In this document: positions 17,167 to 25,315 of the stretch, piece after piece
Numbering within the stretch: the first letter of the stretch is position 1
How the letters are laid out: each line of letters starts with the position of its first letter
Assembly: GCA_030835125.1 (NCBI GenBank)
Contig: JAUQWM010000020.1
Coordinates: 31,021 to 95,020, forward strand
Origin: Gemmatimonadaceae bacterium
GTDB lineage: Bacteria; Gemmatimonadota; Gemmatimonadetes; Gemmatimonadales; Gemmatimonadaceae
Direction of reading: 5' to 3'
Length of the DNA: 64,000 bases
Made by a program: the position numbers and the translations under genes
The notes under the pieces: model-generated
Told to the model about the DNA's origin: nothing
Databases searched by the model: none
The model's input: only the letters and a program-made list of their open reading frames with translations

Positions 17167-17625
17167 ATGAAGGCGCGAGACATCATGACACCGAGGCCGT
17201 TCGTCGTTACGCCGGCCGACCCCGTGAGCCGTGCCGCGGAAATCATGCGCTACCAGGATGTCGGGGGAGTTCCCGTCGTGAAGGATCCCGCGACGCCGCG
17301 ACTCGCCGGCCTGATCACTGACCGGGACATCGTGATTCGCTGCGTCGCCCGCGGTCAACCCGCATCCAGCCTGGTCTCGGACGTCATGACACCGCTGCCG
17401 ATCCAGACCGTCCTTGCCGACGCGGACATCACTGAGGTCGTCCGCAAGATGGAGTCTGCCGAGGTGCGGCGCATTCCGGTCGTGAGCGATGACGGCATCC
17501 TGATTGGTATTGTGGCCGAGGCCGACATCGCCACGAAGATGTCGCCAGACGCGGCGCTCCCGCTCCGGAAGCGCCTTCAGCAGTATTCCGCCGAGCCACG
17601 TCTCGGGGCCAATAGCGGTCGATGA
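17167..17625 (+). CDS. Two-CBS-domain protein
   Basis: This 152-residue protein consists almost wholly of a CBS pair. CBS1 (residues 1-70) has DIMTPRPFVVTPADPVSRAAEIM and GLITDRDIVIR. CBS2 (about 75-135) has DVMTPLPIQTVLADADI and RRIPVVSDDGILIGIVAEADI. Such pairs bind AMP, ATP or related nucleotides and act as energy sensors, usually regulating a partner in trans. A good RBS (CGGAGGG) precedes the ATG. It is closely similar in layout to the CBS protein at 22450-22911, including the MKAR(D/E)IMT start, so the two look like paralogues. Confidence 0.92.
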   Translation: MKARDIMTPRPFVVTPADPVSRAAEIMRYQDVGGVPVVKDPATPRLAGLITDRDIVIRCVARGQPASSLVSDVMTPLPIQTVLADADITEVVRKMESAEVRRIPVVSDDGILIGIVAEADIATKMSPDAALPLRKRLQQYSAEPRLGANSGR

Positions 17626-17680
17626 TCGCCGGTGCAGCGTGCCGGCCCGGCGTTACCTCACGAAGTTGCGGGACGTCGCG

Positions 17681-18400
17681 TCAGCTGTCGTGCGCTGCAT
17701 GCACGGCGATCGCGCCGCTGCCGCCCGGGACGGGATGCGCACGCAGGATCCGGTCAACGTCTTCGTCTTCGGTCTGCGAGAAGTCCCCGTAGTGAAGGCC
17801 GACCGCCATGAAGTTCGCCGGCATCTCCAGGCACACAACCTCGTCCGACTCGGCGCGCATTGTGTCGCACGTGTCCCGCGGACCGACCGGCACCGCGATC
17901 ACCAACCGCGCCGGGTGGCGCGCGCGAATGGACCGGGCCGCCGCAATCATGGTGGAACCGGTGGCGAGTCCGTCGTCGACCAGGATCACGGTGCGCCCTT
18001 CCACCGCCAGCGGCGGCCTCCCTGAGCGGAATCGCCGCTCCCGTGCGAGCGCCTCGGCGCTCTTCTCCCGTGCGACGTCCTCCAGGTACTCGGCGGGGAC
18101 TGCGAGATCGCGAATGGTCTCCTGGTTGAGGTAGCGGACGCCATCGGCGGTGACCGCGCCCATCGCGAGTTCCGGAGAGACGGGTGAGCCCATCTTCCTG
18201 GCGACAATGACATCGAGATCGCCGTCCAGCGCCCGAGCCACTTCTGCCGCCACCGGGACGCCTCCTCGAGGAATGCCCAGAACGAGCGGCCGCTGACCTC
18301 GATACTGCAACAGTGCCTTGCCGAGCCTGATCCCCGCGTCCGCCCGATCGGCGAAGAATGCCTGGCTGGCGCCAAGCCCCAGCATGAAATCGTTGTTCAT
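17681..18400 (-). CDS. Phosphoribosyltransferase (COG1926 type)
   Basis: This 239-residue protein has the PRPP-binding loop VILVDDGLATGSTM near residue 140 and an N-terminal FADRADAGIRLGKAL segment. That layout is characteristic of the COG1926 predicted phosphoribosyltransferases found in stress gene clusters. The acceptor base is unknown. It is convergent with the CBS gene and divergent from the PRPP synthetase gene (297 bp apart), placing PRPP production and use side by side. GAGG lies about 5 bp before the ATG. Some relatives carry a fused dienelactone hydrolase domain; here a separate alpha/beta hydrolase is encoded nearby at 19825. Confidence 0.9.
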   Translation of the reverse strand: MNNDFMLGLGASQAFFADRADAGIRLGKALLQYRGQRPLVLGIPRGGVPVAAEVARALDGDLDVIVARKMGSPVSPELAMGAVTADGVRYLNQETIRDLAVPAEYLEDVAREKSAEALARERRFRSGRPPLAVEGRTVILVDDGLATGSTMIAAARSIRARHPARLVIAVPVGPRDTCDTMRAESDEVVCLEMPANFMAVGLHYGDFSQTEDEDVDRILRAHPVPGGSGAIAVHAAHDS

Positions 18401-18697
18401 GACTGCCTCGTCCCTGATGGTCGAATCGCGCCGGGACCAAGCGGCGTCCCGGCTGGACGTTCACCTCACGGGCGGGCGTTGTCTGTCAGGCCGCGGCCCC
18501 TCCGGAGTCCGGAAGCCTCCTACGGTTGGTGTGCCAACTGGGGCATCCGCACATGGTGACTTGCCCCACGCTCCCGCAGGAGTTTGCCGACTGTAAGCCA
18601 GGGACCTGCGTAGCACCGTTGGATGGTGCCTGGTGCGCTCGCCAGGCGACACGGGCGTGCATCGCCTTGATTCACGGACTGTGATCCCGGCAACGAA

Positions 18698-19645
18698 ATG
18701 CCACGCACGGAATACCTGCTGATAGCCGGCACCGCGAGCGCAGCGCTCGCGCCACTGGTGGCGCGCGAACTCGGGATCGCGCTGACGCCGTGCCGCATCG
18801 AGCGCTTCCCCGATGGCGAGATCTCGCTCGAGATCAGCGATAACGTGCGCCGTCGCGAGGTCGTGATCATCCAGGCCACCTCGCCGCCGGTCAACGACCA
18901 CCTCGTCGAGCTCATCCTGCTTGCCGACGCCTGCCGCCGGGCAGCCGCCTCGCACATCACCGCGGTCGTGCCGTATTTCGGGTACGCCCGCTCCGATCGA
19001 CGGCGCGGGCTTCGCGCCCCGGTCAGCGCACGCGCCGCGGCCACCGCCCTGGAGTCATCGGGCATCGGACACGTGGTGACGCTGGACGTTCACGCGCCGC
19101 AGATCGAGGGGTTCTTCTCGATCCCCACCGACGACGTGGAGGCGATGCCGTCGCTGGACGCGGCCATCGGTCCCTTGCTCGACGAGCAGACGGTGATCGT
19201 CGCACCCGACCTCGGTGCGGTGCGTCGCGCGCGCGACGCGAGCCGTCGCCTGCGACGCCCGATGGCCCTCTGCCTCAAACAGCGCAGCTCGGGCACGCAG
19301 GTCGAGGTCACGGGCGTGGTGGGCAACGTGGACGGCCGCAGCTGCATCATCGTCGACGACATGATCTCGACTGGCGCCACGGTCGCCGAGAGCGCGCGGG
19401 CGCTGCTCGCGGCGGGTGCCCGTGAAGTGCGCGCCGTCGTGGCGACGCATGCGGTCTTCGCCCCCGGAGCGGCTGAGCGGCTCGCCGGGTCGGGTATCCG
19501 GGACGTTTTCGTGACCGATACGGTCGCTGCCGCAGCGGTTGGGTGGCCCGCCACTCCCCTCCTGCACGTGACCTCGGTGGCTTCGCTTCTTGCGCGCGTC
19601 ATCCGCCGCCTCGAGGCTGGCGAGTCCTTGCGGGCACCGGGCTGA
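18698..19645 (+). CDS. prs: Ribose-phosphate pyrophosphokinase (PRPP synthetase)
   Basis: This 315-residue enzyme matches Prs length. It shows the FPDGEISLEI segment, the ATP/active-site region YFGYARSDRR, the DVHAPQIEGFF motif and the PRPP loop IIVDDMISTGAT. It makes PRPP from ribose-5-phosphate and ATP. The usual YARQDRK motif is varied to YARSDRR and the DLHA motif to DVHA, suggesting a divergent, possibly accessory synthetase rather than the housekeeping copy. No obvious RBS precedes the ATG. It lies in the stress island next to a phosphoribosyltransferase. Confidence 0.9.
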   Translation: MPRTEYLLIAGTASAALAPLVARELGIALTPCRIERFPDGEISLEISDNVRRREVVIIQATSPPVNDHLVELILLADACRRAAASHITAVVPYFGYARSDRRRGLRAPVSARAAATALESSGIGHVVTLDVHAPQIEGFFSIPTDDVEAMPSLDAAIGPLLDEQTVIVAPDLGAVRRARDASRRLRRPMALCLKQRSSGTQVEVTGVVGNVDGRSCIIVDDMISTGATVAESARALLAAGAREVRAVVATHAVFAPGAAERLAGSGIRDVFVTDTVAAAAVGWPATPLLHVTSVASLLARVIRRLEAGESLRAPG

Positions 19646-19824
19646 CCTGGGGAAGATCGCGGTCCAGCTCCCCGTTCCTTCCCGGAACCGCGCCGCGCCC
19701 GCAACGCATCACTGCTCATTCCCGGACGAGGGCGGTCCGGATCCCCGACAGACCGCCGGGCGGACGGGACGCACGTTGTGAGGCATCACGTGAGCGTTGC
19801 ACTCGCGCCCTGAGGACACCGTCC

Positions 19825-20514
19825 ATGGCCGGCCCGATTCTCGAACACCAATCGACCACCAGCGTCCGCATCGACGTCGGTAATGGCGGTATCGTCGGCG
19901 ATCTCATGATTCCGGCCAATGCGGGGGGGATCGTCATCTTCGCGCACGGAAGTGGCAGCGGTCGATTCAGCACTCGCAACCGCTTCGTGGCGCGATCGCT
20001 CAATGCCGGCGGGTTCGCCACGCTCCTCCTCGACCTGCTCACGGAGGAGGAGGATCGTCTCGACCAGGAGACGGGACAGATTCGATTCGACATTCCGCTT
20101 CTCGCGCGACGCGTCGTGACCGCCATCGATTGGGCTCGCGCCGACGCGCGTACGAGGGACCTTCCGATCGGGTTGTTCGGTGCCAGCACCGGCGCCGCCG
20201 CCGCGCTGGTTGCCGCGGCGGCGCGACAAGGCGAGGTCGCCGCCGTCGTCTCGCGTGGCGGTCGCCCGGACCTTGCGGGCCCGATGCTCGATAGTGTGCA
20301 GGCGCCGACGCTTCTCATCGTCGGGGGGGCCGACCCGGTCGTCATCGGACTGAATCGACAGGCCCAGGAGCACCTGGACTGCACGGCGAGGCTCGAGATC
20401 GTTCCGGGAGCGACCCACCTGTTCGAGGAGGCCGGGACGCTGGAACGGGTCTGTCAGCTCGCGTCGGCCTGGTTCGAAGAGCACCTGCATCGCGCCGCGC
20501 TGGCGACGCCGTGA
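19825..20514 (+). CDS. Alpha/beta hydrolase, dienelactone-hydrolase-like
   Basis: This 229-residue cytoplasmic protein has an oxyanion-side HGSGSGR turn, the nucleophile elbow GLFGASTGAAAA (Gly-Ala-Ser-Thr-Gly), an acidic residue in VGGADPVV and the histidine in GATHLFEE, giving a complete Ser-Asp-His triad. Proteins of this type sit in stress clusters beside COG1926 phosphoribosyltransferases, and their substrate is unknown. The ATG at 19825 is chosen over the track start (19543), which lies inside prs. It is convergent with rtcB. Confidence 0.85.
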   Translation: MAGPILEHQSTTSVRIDVGNGGIVGDLMIPANAGGIVIFAHGSGSGRFSTRNRFVARSLNAGGFATLLLDLLTEEEDRLDQETGQIRFDIPLLARRVVTAIDWARADARTRDLPIGLFGASTGAAAALVAAAARQGEVAAVVSRGGRPDLAGPMLDSVQAPTLLIVGGADPVVIGLNRQAQEHLDCTARLEIVPGATHLFEEAGTLERVCQLASAWFEEHLHRAALATP

Positions 20515-20544
20515 CTCGCCCCGTCGACCCGAAGCGGTGGCGAG
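20515..20544. terminator. Possible hairpin between convergent hydrolase and rtcB genes
   Basis: CTCGCC directly after the hydrolase stop pairs with GGCGAG at 20539-20544, with extra CCG/CGG pairing inside the loop. It has no T-run, so it is only a weak candidate for a bidirectional terminator. Confidence 0.35.
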
Positions 20545-20556
20545 GCCGACGCCCGA

Positions 20557-22044
20557 TCAGCCCTTGACCACACCGATGGGCTCGAGGCGCGCGACCCGCC
20601 GCGCCAGGCCCGCCTTCTCGACGACCAGGGCGACGCGATCGACGTCCTTGTAGGCGATCGGGGCCTCCTCGGCGAGCCCACTGCTCGTGGGACAACGCAC
20701 CGCGATTCCGCGGGACTCCAGTGCGGCGCGCACCTCAGCACCCGTCACCGCCCGCTTCGCGGCGCCGCGGCTGAGCGCGCGGCCCGCCCCATGGCACGCG
20801 CTCGCGAACGAGCGTGACGCCGACTCCCGCGTCCCCACCATGACCCAGGTCGCCGTCCCCATGCTTCCCGGGATGAACACCGGTTGCCCCACGTCCCGGT
20901 ACTCGTCAGGCAGCTCCGGTTCGCCGGGGCCGAAGGAACGCGTCGCCCCCTTCCGGTGGACGCACAGGGCGCGACCCTGATGGGTCTCGCGCTTCGCGAT
21001 ATTGTGGGCCACGTCGTATACGACGCGCACCGGGCGCGGCGCGGTGTCCGGGAACATCCGGCGCACGACCTCACGCACATGGAAGGTGATCAACTGGCGG
21101 TTCGCCCAGGCGTAGTTCGCCGCAGCCGACATCGCCCGCAGGTACGCCGTCCCCTCGGCGGAAGAAGCAGGCGCGCACGAGAGCTGTCGGTCTGGCAGCG
21201 TGATCCCGAAGTGCGCCAGTTTCGCGTCGAAGAGGCGTACATGATCGGTGCACACCTGATGACCCAGGCCTCGCGAACCGGTGTGAATCAGCACGGTGAC
21301 CTGGCCAGGCGTGAGACCGAACGCGGCGGCCACCAGCGGATCCAGCACCTCGGTCACCTGCTGGATCTCCACGAAGTGATTGCCGCTCCCGATGGTCCCG
21401 AGCTGCCCCGCTCCGCGCTCCTGCGCGCGCCGCGACACCGCCGCGGGATCCGCTTCGGGGAGGCGACCGTGCGACTCGGTGTGCGCGAGATCCTCTTCGA
21501 GGCCGAACCCGCGATCCCTGACGAGGTACTCGGCGCCTTCCGTCAGCACTCGATGCAGCTCGGTGTCGGACATGACCCAGCGGCCGCCGCGACCGGTGCC
21601 CGCGGGGATGCTCCGTGAAATCTCGTGCGTCAGATCGACGTGGCGATCACCCAGCTGTTGCCGCGTGAGTGGCGTAGCCAGAAGCCGCACGCCGCAGTTG
21701 ATGTCGAATCCCACGCCACCCGGAGACACGACACCATCGGGCAGCAGCGTGGCCGCCACACCGCCCACCGGAAAGCCGTAGCCTTCGTGCATGTCCGGCA
21801 TGCCGTACGCGAAGTCCACGATGCCGGGAAGCGTCGTCACGTTCACCAGCTGGGCCAGGGCATCGCCCTGGAGGATCCCGCGAAGCAGCTCGTCGTCCGC
21901 GTAGATACGCACCGGGACGCGCATGTCCTCCCTCGCGCTGACGGGAACGTCGACGGTGTACGGCCCGGACCTGACGACCTGCTCCGCCAGTCCGGGCGCT
22001 GCTGTTGCCGCAGTGGTCGAAGCCGCTGCGCCCGGCTCAGACAT
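20557..22044 (-). CDS. rtcB: RtcB RNA ligase (3'-phosphate/2',3'-cyclic phosphate)
   Basis: This 495-residue RtcB has the conserved metal and GMP-site motifs in order: GMPDMHEGYGFPVGG, FDINCGVRLL, GTIGSGNHFVEI, HTGSRGLGH, YDVAHNIAKRE and CHGAGRALSR, the last carrying the guanylylated histidine. RtcB joins 2',3'-cyclic-phosphate or 3'-phosphate RNA ends to 5'-OH ends, as in tRNA repair. The track start (22149) lies in the archease gene. The ATG at 22044 is chosen because it follows the archease stop region with an 8-bp overlap. It is the last gene of a CBS-archease-rtcB operon. Confidence 0.95.
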   Translation of the reverse strand: MSEPGAAASTTAATAAPGLAEQVVRSGPYTVDVPVSAREDMRVPVRIYADDELLRGILQGDALAQLVNVTTLPGIVDFAYGMPDMHEGYGFPVGGVAATLLPDGVVSPGGVGFDINCGVRLLATPLTRQQLGDRHVDLTHEISRSIPAGTGRGGRWVMSDTELHRVLTEGAEYLVRDRGFGLEEDLAHTESHGRLPEADPAAVSRRAQERGAGQLGTIGSGNHFVEIQQVTEVLDPLVAAAFGLTPGQVTVLIHTGSRGLGHQVCTDHVRLFDAKLAHFGITLPDRQLSCAPASSAEGTAYLRAMSAAANYAWANRQLITFHVREVVRRMFPDTAPRPVRVVYDVAHNIAKRETHQGRALCVHRKGATRSFGPGEPELPDEYRDVGQPVFIPGSMGTATWVMVGTRESASRSFASACHGAGRALSRGAAKRAVTGAEVRAALESRGIAVRCPTSSGLAEEAPIAYKDVDRVALVVEKAGLARRVARLEPIGVVKG

Positions 22045-22453
22045 CGAACAGCACCTCGGCGCGCCACTCACCTCCGACGTTCTCGAGGGACAACGCATGG
22101 TACGTCGCCGCCTTGAGCGGCGAGGTCCATTGCGAGACCCGCCTGCCACGAAGCTGTGCCGTCACTCGCGCCGAACCGTCCGCCGCGGGTCGTACCAATG
22201 CGCTCCGCAGTTCCGAGTACGCCAGGCCAGTCACCTCCGAGCGGCCCAGTAACTCGTTGGCCCAGTCGACCAGCAAGGTGGGAACGTCGCGCGCGGTCAC
22301 CTCGATCGACTCCCACGCCGATGGTTCCTCGTCGCCGATGCGCCCCGCTGCATTGGCGATGATCCGCGCCATCGCCACGAACACGTCCTCGAGCGTGTGA
22401 CCAGAGATGGTCACTTTCCACTCTCCCACGTGGTCGAGCGCGTTGACGGTCAC
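22037..22453 (-). CDS. Archease (RtcB-activating factor), GTG start
   Basis: The 138-residue product matches archease: an N-terminal acidic site (NALDHVGEW, Asp7), SGHTLEDVFVAMARII, LLVDWANELL and the C-terminal AEVLFDV that carries the conserved metal-binding Asp. Archease speeds guanylylation of RtcB and gives multiple turnover. The track ORF (to 22711) reads through the antisense of the CBS gene. I set the start at the GTG whose bases overlap the CBS stop as GTGA, a coupling pattern used repeatedly in this window. It overlaps rtcB by 8 bp, so all three genes are tightly coupled. Confidence 0.88.
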   Translation of the reverse strand: MTVNALDHVGEWKVTISGHTLEDVFVAMARIIANAAGRIGDEEPSAWESIEVTARDVPTLLVDWANELLGRSEVTGLAYSELRSALVRPAADGSARVTAQLRGRRVSQWTSPLKAATYHALSLENVGGEWRAEVLFDV

Positions 22454-22911
22454 GCGTGCACGATTGCTTCCGCAGGAACCGACGGCGCCGAGACGCGTTC
22501 CAGCAACTCCTCGACCTGGCGGGGCTGCGTCGGGCCGACCTTGGTGGCCAGGTCCGCCTGGGCGATGATACCGACCAGGACGCCGTCCGGCGTGATCACC
22601 GGAAGGCGGCGCACCTGTCCGCGCTCCATCTTCTCGATGACCCGCGTCACGTCGTCGTCCGGGTGGATCGTCTGCAGCGGCATCGCGGTCATGTGATCCT
22701 TGACCAGGCAAGTCGAGGCGTGTGCCTCGGCGGTGCAGCGGATCGTGATGTCGCGATCGGTGATGATCCCGCGCAGCATCCTGGTTACCCGGTCCTCCAC
22801 CACCGGCACGGCACCGACGTTCAGCTCCCGCATCACGTCTGCTGCACGTCGGACGGTGTCTCCGGGCGTCACGGTCATGGGCGCTCCGGTCATGATCTCT
22901 CGGGCTTTCAT
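22450..22911 (-). CDS. Two-CBS-domain protein heading the archease-rtcB operon
   Basis: This 153-residue CBS pair has MKAREIMTGAPMTVTPGDTV and GIITDRDITIR in the first repeat, and DHMTAMPLQTIHPDDDV and RRLPVITPDGVLVGIIAQADL in the second. It should bind an adenine nucleotide. AAGGAG precedes the ATG at 22911, while the track start at 23007 has no support. It is close in sequence layout to the CBS protein at 17167-17625. Its stop codon overlaps the archease GTG (GTGA), implying that the putative nucleotide sensor is produced together with the RNA-repair pair. Confidence 0.92.
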   Translation of the reverse strand: MKAREIMTGAPMTVTPGDTVRRAADVMRELNVGAVPVVEDRVTRMLRGIITDRDITIRCTAEAHASTCLVKDHMTAMPLQTIHPDDDVTRVIEKMERGQVRRLPVITPDGVLVGIIAQADLATKVGPTQPRQVEELLERVSAPSVPAEAIVHA

Positions 22912-23065
22912 GGGGACACTCCTTCTGTGTGCCCCCAATCTGGCTTGCGGTGCCGTCGCATGAGATAGGGAGAGCGGGAAGATTGCGTCGGGAACGACCC
23001 GATCCATGGAACCGGACTTCGCGGGGTTCCCACGAGGCTATGCCGCGCGCCCGTACCGCGCTGAG

Positions 23066-23578
23066 CTATGGTCGCGCATTGAAAGCCTTCGCATCATTCA
23101 CGCCGGAGACAATCGACCAGCCCCAGTTCACGAGCCAGGCAACCGCCGCGACGTTCAGCAGATTGTCATCCGGGCATTCGGTCTCACCGCCCCAGGACAT
23201 CATGCAGGATGCGGAACCGGCCAGCACGTACGTCCCCGCGACGACGTGGATCACCAGGTGGGTGACTCCATGCCGGGGATTCGCGGCATAGAACGATCCA
23301 ACGCCCGGGATGAATGCGCTTGCCACACCGGCGATGATCGGCGATCGCCCGGATCCCCGCCCCACGGAGTCCCCGCCAATGAGGTAGGAGCGCGCATCCC
23401 CACGACCGGAACCGAAGGGTGCGTCATCATGGAGAACACGCGACTGGATCCCCACACGCGTCAGGGAGATCGATGGCACCGCTCGATACTCCCCGGCGGC
23501 ACCACGCTGTGCCGCGGCAGGGACCGCTCCTGCGACGATGCCCACGACCACGAGACCGACTGCTGTGGAGAGTCTCAT
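23066..23578 (-). CDS. Exported or membrane protein of unknown function
   Basis: This 170-residue protein has a signal peptide (VGLVVVGIVAGAVPAAAQ) and then a polar stretch. Two hydrophobic segments follow near the C-terminal half: ASAFIPGVGSFYAANPRHG leading into THLVIHVVAGTYVLAG, and LLNVAAVAWLVNWGWSIVSG. The GVGSFYA turn is reminiscent of TM2/DUF5683-type membrane proteins, but the match is too weak to name. A Cys pair (SCMMSWGGETEC) lies between the hydrophobic segments. It is the first gene after the CBS-archease-rtcB operon region on the same strand, with its own 500-bp upstream region. Confidence 0.6.
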   Translation of the reverse strand: MRLSTAVGLVVVGIVAGAVPAAAQRGAAGEYRAVPSISLTRVGIQSRVLHDDAPFGSGRGDARSYLIGGDSVGRGSGRSPIIAGVASAFIPGVGSFYAANPRHGVTHLVIHVVAGTYVLAGSASCMMSWGGETECPDDNLLNVAAVAWLVNWGWSIVSGVNDAKAFNARP

Positions 23579-23811
23579 CTACGTCTCCGATCGCCCGTTG
23601 GCCAGCCCACCTGCGTCACCCGGAAAGAATCGTGACGAACGTTGCCGTCCAACATCGGGGAATCCACGCGTCGCCGTCGGTCGCATTCGGGGACCGAAGT
23701 TGTCGCCCCTCCGAGTCAGCGGACTCGTCGCCTGAGCGGGCGAAGAAGCCCTACCGGATATCAGGGAAACCACTGAGGCGCGCAATGTCGGTGCATTGCA
23801 TATATCACTCG

Positions 23812-23850
23812 CGTTCGCGGACGGGCTATCCACCGCGAACGGAGCTTTTT
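23812..23850 (+). terminator. Intrinsic-terminator-like hairpin on the + strand
   Basis: A 9-bp perfect stem (CGTTCGCGG with CCGCGAACG) with a 12-nt loop is followed 4 bp later by five T residues (23846-23850). No annotated + strand gene ends here, since both flanking genes are on the minus strand. It therefore suggests an unannotated + strand transcript starting somewhere between 23579 and 23800. Confidence 0.55.
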
Positions 23851-23876
23851 CCCGGGATACCGGCGAAAGGCAGCTC

Positions 23877-24099
23877 GTCAGGCGTTCAACCCTGACTGGC
23901 AGGTTGTGAGGTCGCTGGCCATGACCGACGCTCCGTGATCATGGAGCACCTGAGTCGGACCCGTCCGACAAGGGAGAAGACTGACGGCTCGTCTTCACCT
24001 CGTGACATCAGAATCACGAGATGCGGAGTTGAACCGTGAAGGCCGAAAGTCACCAGCGGATCGGGACCCCTGAAGAAGCGCAAGCTTCCTCAGGGGTTT
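23877..24099 (+). ncRNA. Candidate structured RNA with serial hairpins
   Basis: Between 23579 and 24145 I find no convincing protein gene, but several inverted repeats follow one another. They are 23877-23896 (GTCAGG/CCTGAC), 23931-23946 (CTCC/GGAG), 23954-23969 (GTCGGA/TCCGAC), 23999-24020 (CTCGTGA/TCACGAG) and 24067-24096. The last is a 7-bp plus 5-bp stem around one mismatch, closed by a GCAA tetraloop and followed by TTT. The GNRA-type loop and the T residues favour the + strand. No known riboswitch or housekeeping RNA core was recognised. It could also be a long 3' region of the CapA-like gene on the other strand. Confidence 0.35.
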
Positions 24100-24145
24100 C
24101 GACTATCTGCTTGAACACGCTCAGCCGCCCGGAACGCGGCCCCGG

Positions 24146-25261
24146 CTACTCCAGCGGGACAGACGGAATGACGTGGTGAGCGCGCTCGATCCTGATCGAC
24201 CCATCGGGATCCTGCACGACAAGGCTCCGGTAGTCGGCGCAGAGAGCCTCCATCCGACGCATCACCCAGGCATGATCCGCGCCGTGCGCTTCATTCACCT
24301 GCATGTGATCGATGCGGACCGGCCGGATCGACACTGACCGGACCTGGTGCGGGAGCGCCTCAATGATGAACAGGGCACCCAGGTCGTTGCGCAGGTCCTG
24401 ATCCACGGCGTAGTCATCGATGAAGTCGCCGGCGTCGTAGAGGATCACCCCGTTACCCCGGTACTCGACACCCTGCAGGATGTGGGCGCTGTGTCCCCAG
24501 AGCACGGTGGCGCCCGAGTCGATCACGCGATGCGCGAAGTGACGGAACGCGTCCAAGGGACGCTCGCGCATGTTCGGACCCCAGTGAATCGAGACGATCA
24601 CGAGATCGGCCCGGCTGCGTGCCACCGCAATGGCTTCCGCGACGGGCGCGAAGTCCTCGTCGGTCGCGGAAACGGTCGTGAAGTTCAATCCAGGCAGCGA
24701 GTCGGTTGCGGCCCATGTGTCCGGGTAGTCCGCGAACGACACCACTGCTATCCGAAGGCCACCGACGTTCAGCAACGCCGGCGCCCCCGCCGCGTGCAGG
24801 TCGCGGCCGGCTCCGGCGTGCGCGATGCCGCCGCGATCGAGCGCCTCCACGGTATCCAGGAGACCCCCGGGGCCGAAGTCTCCAATATGGTTGTTGGCAA
24901 TGGAGGCGAAATCCACGCGCCCACTGCGAAGCGTCTCGATTGCCAGCGGATCGGCACGGAAATGGAAAGGCCGGGAGTATCCGTTCCGCCACCGCTCGAC
25001 GCGACGGGTAACGGCGCATTCGAGGTTGACCAGAAACGCATCCAGCGTCGACAGCGTCGCCGGCAGGTCGCCCCACGGATAGACGGCCCCCCGCTCGCGA
25101 ATGGCATCGTTGACCAGGCGGCCAAGCATTACGTCGCCGGTAATGCCAATGCGGATCGGGCGAGGCTCGACGAGTTCATCAACCCCCGTAACCACACCTT
25201 CCTCCTCAGTGAGTCGTGCCGCTCGGCGCAGAAACGCCAAGGCCGCCTTCGACTGCGCCAC
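24146..25261 (-). CDS. CapA-family metallophosphatase-fold protein
   Basis: This protein of up to 371 residues has the CapA (PGA_cap) motif series: GITGDVMLGR, LVNLECAVT, ASIANNHIGDFG, SIHWGPNM and LWGHSAHILQGVE, followed by DAGDFIDDY. In Bacillus, CapA belongs to poly-gamma-glutamate synthesis, but lone CapA proteins are widespread and their role is unclear. No capBC or ligase genes are nearby and no clear signal peptide is seen, so a capsule role is not supported here. The track start is a GTG without an RBS. Translation could instead begin about 22 codons in, at the GTG following GAGGAGGAAG. Confidence 0.88.
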   Translation of the reverse strand: MAQSKAALAFLRRAARLTEEEGVVTGVDELVEPRPIRIGITGDVMLGRLVNDAIRERGAVYPWGDLPATLSTLDAFLVNLECAVTRRVERWRNGYSRPFHFRADPLAIETLRSGRVDFASIANNHIGDFGPGGLLDTVEALDRGGIAHAGAGRDLHAAGAPALLNVGGLRIAVVSFADYPDTWAATDSLPGLNFTTVSATDEDFAPVAEAIAVARSRADLVIVSIHWGPNMRERPLDAFRHFAHRVIDSGATVLWGHSAHILQGVEYRGNGVILYDAGDFIDDYAVDQDLRNDLGALFIIEALPHQVRSVSIRPVRIDHMQVNEAHGADHAWVMRRMEALCADYRSLVVQDPDGSIRIERAHHVIPSVPLE

Positions 25262-25315
25262 CCGGAGTGACGGCGGCCGGACGTGACGACGCCGGCTCGC
25301 CGCCTCCTGTCAACC

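Noticed and set aside
23886-24083. 65-codon minus strand ORF in the gene-free region
   Set aside because: No RBS, no recognisable motif, and it overlaps several hairpins that better fit an RNA.
23877-24099. tRNA, tmRNA, hammerhead or known riboswitch
   Set aside because: No T-loop sequence, tag frame, CTGATGA/GAAA core or known aptamer core was found.
24146-25261. Capsule (poly-gamma-glutamate) synthesis locus
   Set aside because: Only a CapA-like gene is present; ligase and membrane partners are absent.
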